Positions 5,444-5,943 of a stretch of 5,943 bases of DNA are shown one piece after another. The DNA comes from an uncultured Pirellula sp. (GTDB lineage: Bacteria > Planctomycetota > Planctomycetia > Pirellulales > Pirellulaceae), in NCBI GenBank assembly GCA_903892365.1, contig CAITIF010000267.1, positions 1 to 5,943 on the forward strand, given 5' to 3'. Position 1 is the first letter of the stretch; each line of letters opens with the position of its first letter. The translations under genes and the position numbers were made by a program. The notes under the pieces are model-generated. The model was not told where the DNA came from, did no database searches, and saw nothing but the letters and a program-made list of their open reading frames with translations.

Positions 5444-5943
5444 GTCGTTCGATCTTATCTGCAGTTTTGATCTTGCTTTCGGGCCTTTGCAACTTCTCTC
5501 AGGTCTTACTGTAGTCGGGATTCCCATTGTTCATGCAGTGGATCTGCTGGGTTTCGCAGCAATCGGGGACATCAGCAGCGGCCGCGTGTGGGCCATTGTC
5601 TTAGGAGTGTTATTCGCGATTGTTGCAATCACTTTGTTGGTTGCCTCTTGGACGCGTTGGGGGCAGACGAAATCGTTAACCAAGTGCATTGCCTTGGCTT
5701 TTCTGGCTCATGTTTGGTTGTTGATGTACGCTTATGGAACTCGAATCATCGTTCCCGGGTCCGGCGGTGGGACGGGCGGGGGCGCTCGATCCGAAAACAT
5801 GACCATGACGATGAACCTGTTGGATGCGTTACCCGTTGAACAATCCTTGCTCGAGGCATCGAGAGATTCAGTGGTCGATTCGGATGCGCAAAACGAGCAG
5901 GATTCCGAACCTAAGCCAGAAACGCCCGAATCGCTTGAGTCCA
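5436..5943 (+). CDS. Three-helix membrane protein, candidate TonB/TolA-like transducer, 3' end outside the window
   Basis: An open frame from ATG 5436 (ATG 5439 and 5442 are equally possible starts) runs off the window after 169 complete codons. Hydrophobic segments lie at about 17-43 (weaker, with His33 and Asp36), 51-72 (VWAIVLGVLFAIVAITLLVA) and 84-105 (CIALAFLAHVWLLMYAYG). The loop 73-83 carries Arg74, Lys79 and Lys83, which by the positive-inside rule puts it in the cytoplasm and the C-terminal part in the periplasm. After helix 3 come a Gly-rich hinge (GSGGGTGGG, 108-116) and an acidic tail with Pro (SEPKPETPE, 157-165). His92 near the cytoplasmic end of helix 3 recalls the essential TM histidine of TonB (His20) and TolA. 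Position directly after exbD also fits a TonB/TolA role. Against this, TonB normally has one helix, and the C-terminal domain is not visible. I do not recognise the family. Confidence 0.8.
   Translation, partial: MMMSFDLICSFDLAFGPLQLLSGLTVVGIPIVHAVDLLGFAAIGDISSGRVWAIVLGVLFAIVAITLLVASWTRWGQTKSLTKCIALAFLAHVWLLMYAYGTRIIVPGSGGGTGGGARSENMTMTMNLLDALPVEQSLLEASRDSVVDSDAQNEQDSEPKPETPESLES

Noticed and set aside
5588..5839. 83-codon + strand ORF near the window end
   Set aside because: It is out of frame with the longer open frame from 5436, which has membrane helices and continues past the window.
1..5943. Mobile element, CRISPR array, tRNA or rRNA
   Set aside because: No transposase or integrase motifs, regularly spaced repeats, cloverleaf or rRNA-like sequence were seen on either strand.

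Overview
The window reads as a typical stretch of bacterial chromosome, most likely from a planctomycete (Rhodopirellula/Pirellula-like). The evidence for this is roughly 50-55% GC by eye, weak or missing Shine-Dalgarno sites, the form of the cysteine desulfurase, and a long secreted TPR protein placed directly before ExbB/ExbD-type genes. This assignment is an inference; there is no rRNA or other phylogenetic marker here. All supported genes are on the + strand. There are no tRNAs, rRNAs, CRISPR arrays, transposases or phage genes.

Layout. (1) 1-516: the 3' end of a gene for an S1 RNA-binding-domain protein. (2) 521-1696: a complete NifS/IscS-type cysteine desulfurase that begins at TTG four bases after the S1 stop codon, so the two are probably cotranscribed. 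(3) 1697-1996: a 300-base gap without a convincing gene, holding two clean hairpins and open frames on both strands; it may be a structured or dispersed element and separates the two transcription units. (4) 1997-end: a tight cluster made of a secreted TPR-repeat protein (1997-3958), an ExbB/TolQ/MotA-family proton-channel subunit with a signal peptide and long periplasmic extension (3955-4986, ATGA overlap with the TPR gene), an ExbD/TolR-family subunit (5002-5430), and a membrane protein cut off by the window end (5436 to beyond 5943).

How it fits together. ExbB and ExbD homologues form an inner-membrane motor driven by the proton gradient, which works on a third, periplasm-spanning partner (TonB or TolA). 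The last gene starts five bases after exbD. It encodes three predicted membrane segments, the last carrying a histidine near its cytoplasmic end as in TonB/TolA, followed by a Gly-rich hinge and an acidic, Pro-containing periplasmic tail. It is therefore a reasonable candidate for the motor's transducer, although it does not have the usual one-helix TonB architecture. The TPR protein at the head of the cluster recalls CpoB/YbgF, the periplasmic TPR partner of Tol-Pal, but is more than twice its size. The most interesting object in the window is this four-gene energy-transduction module and its unusual last gene.
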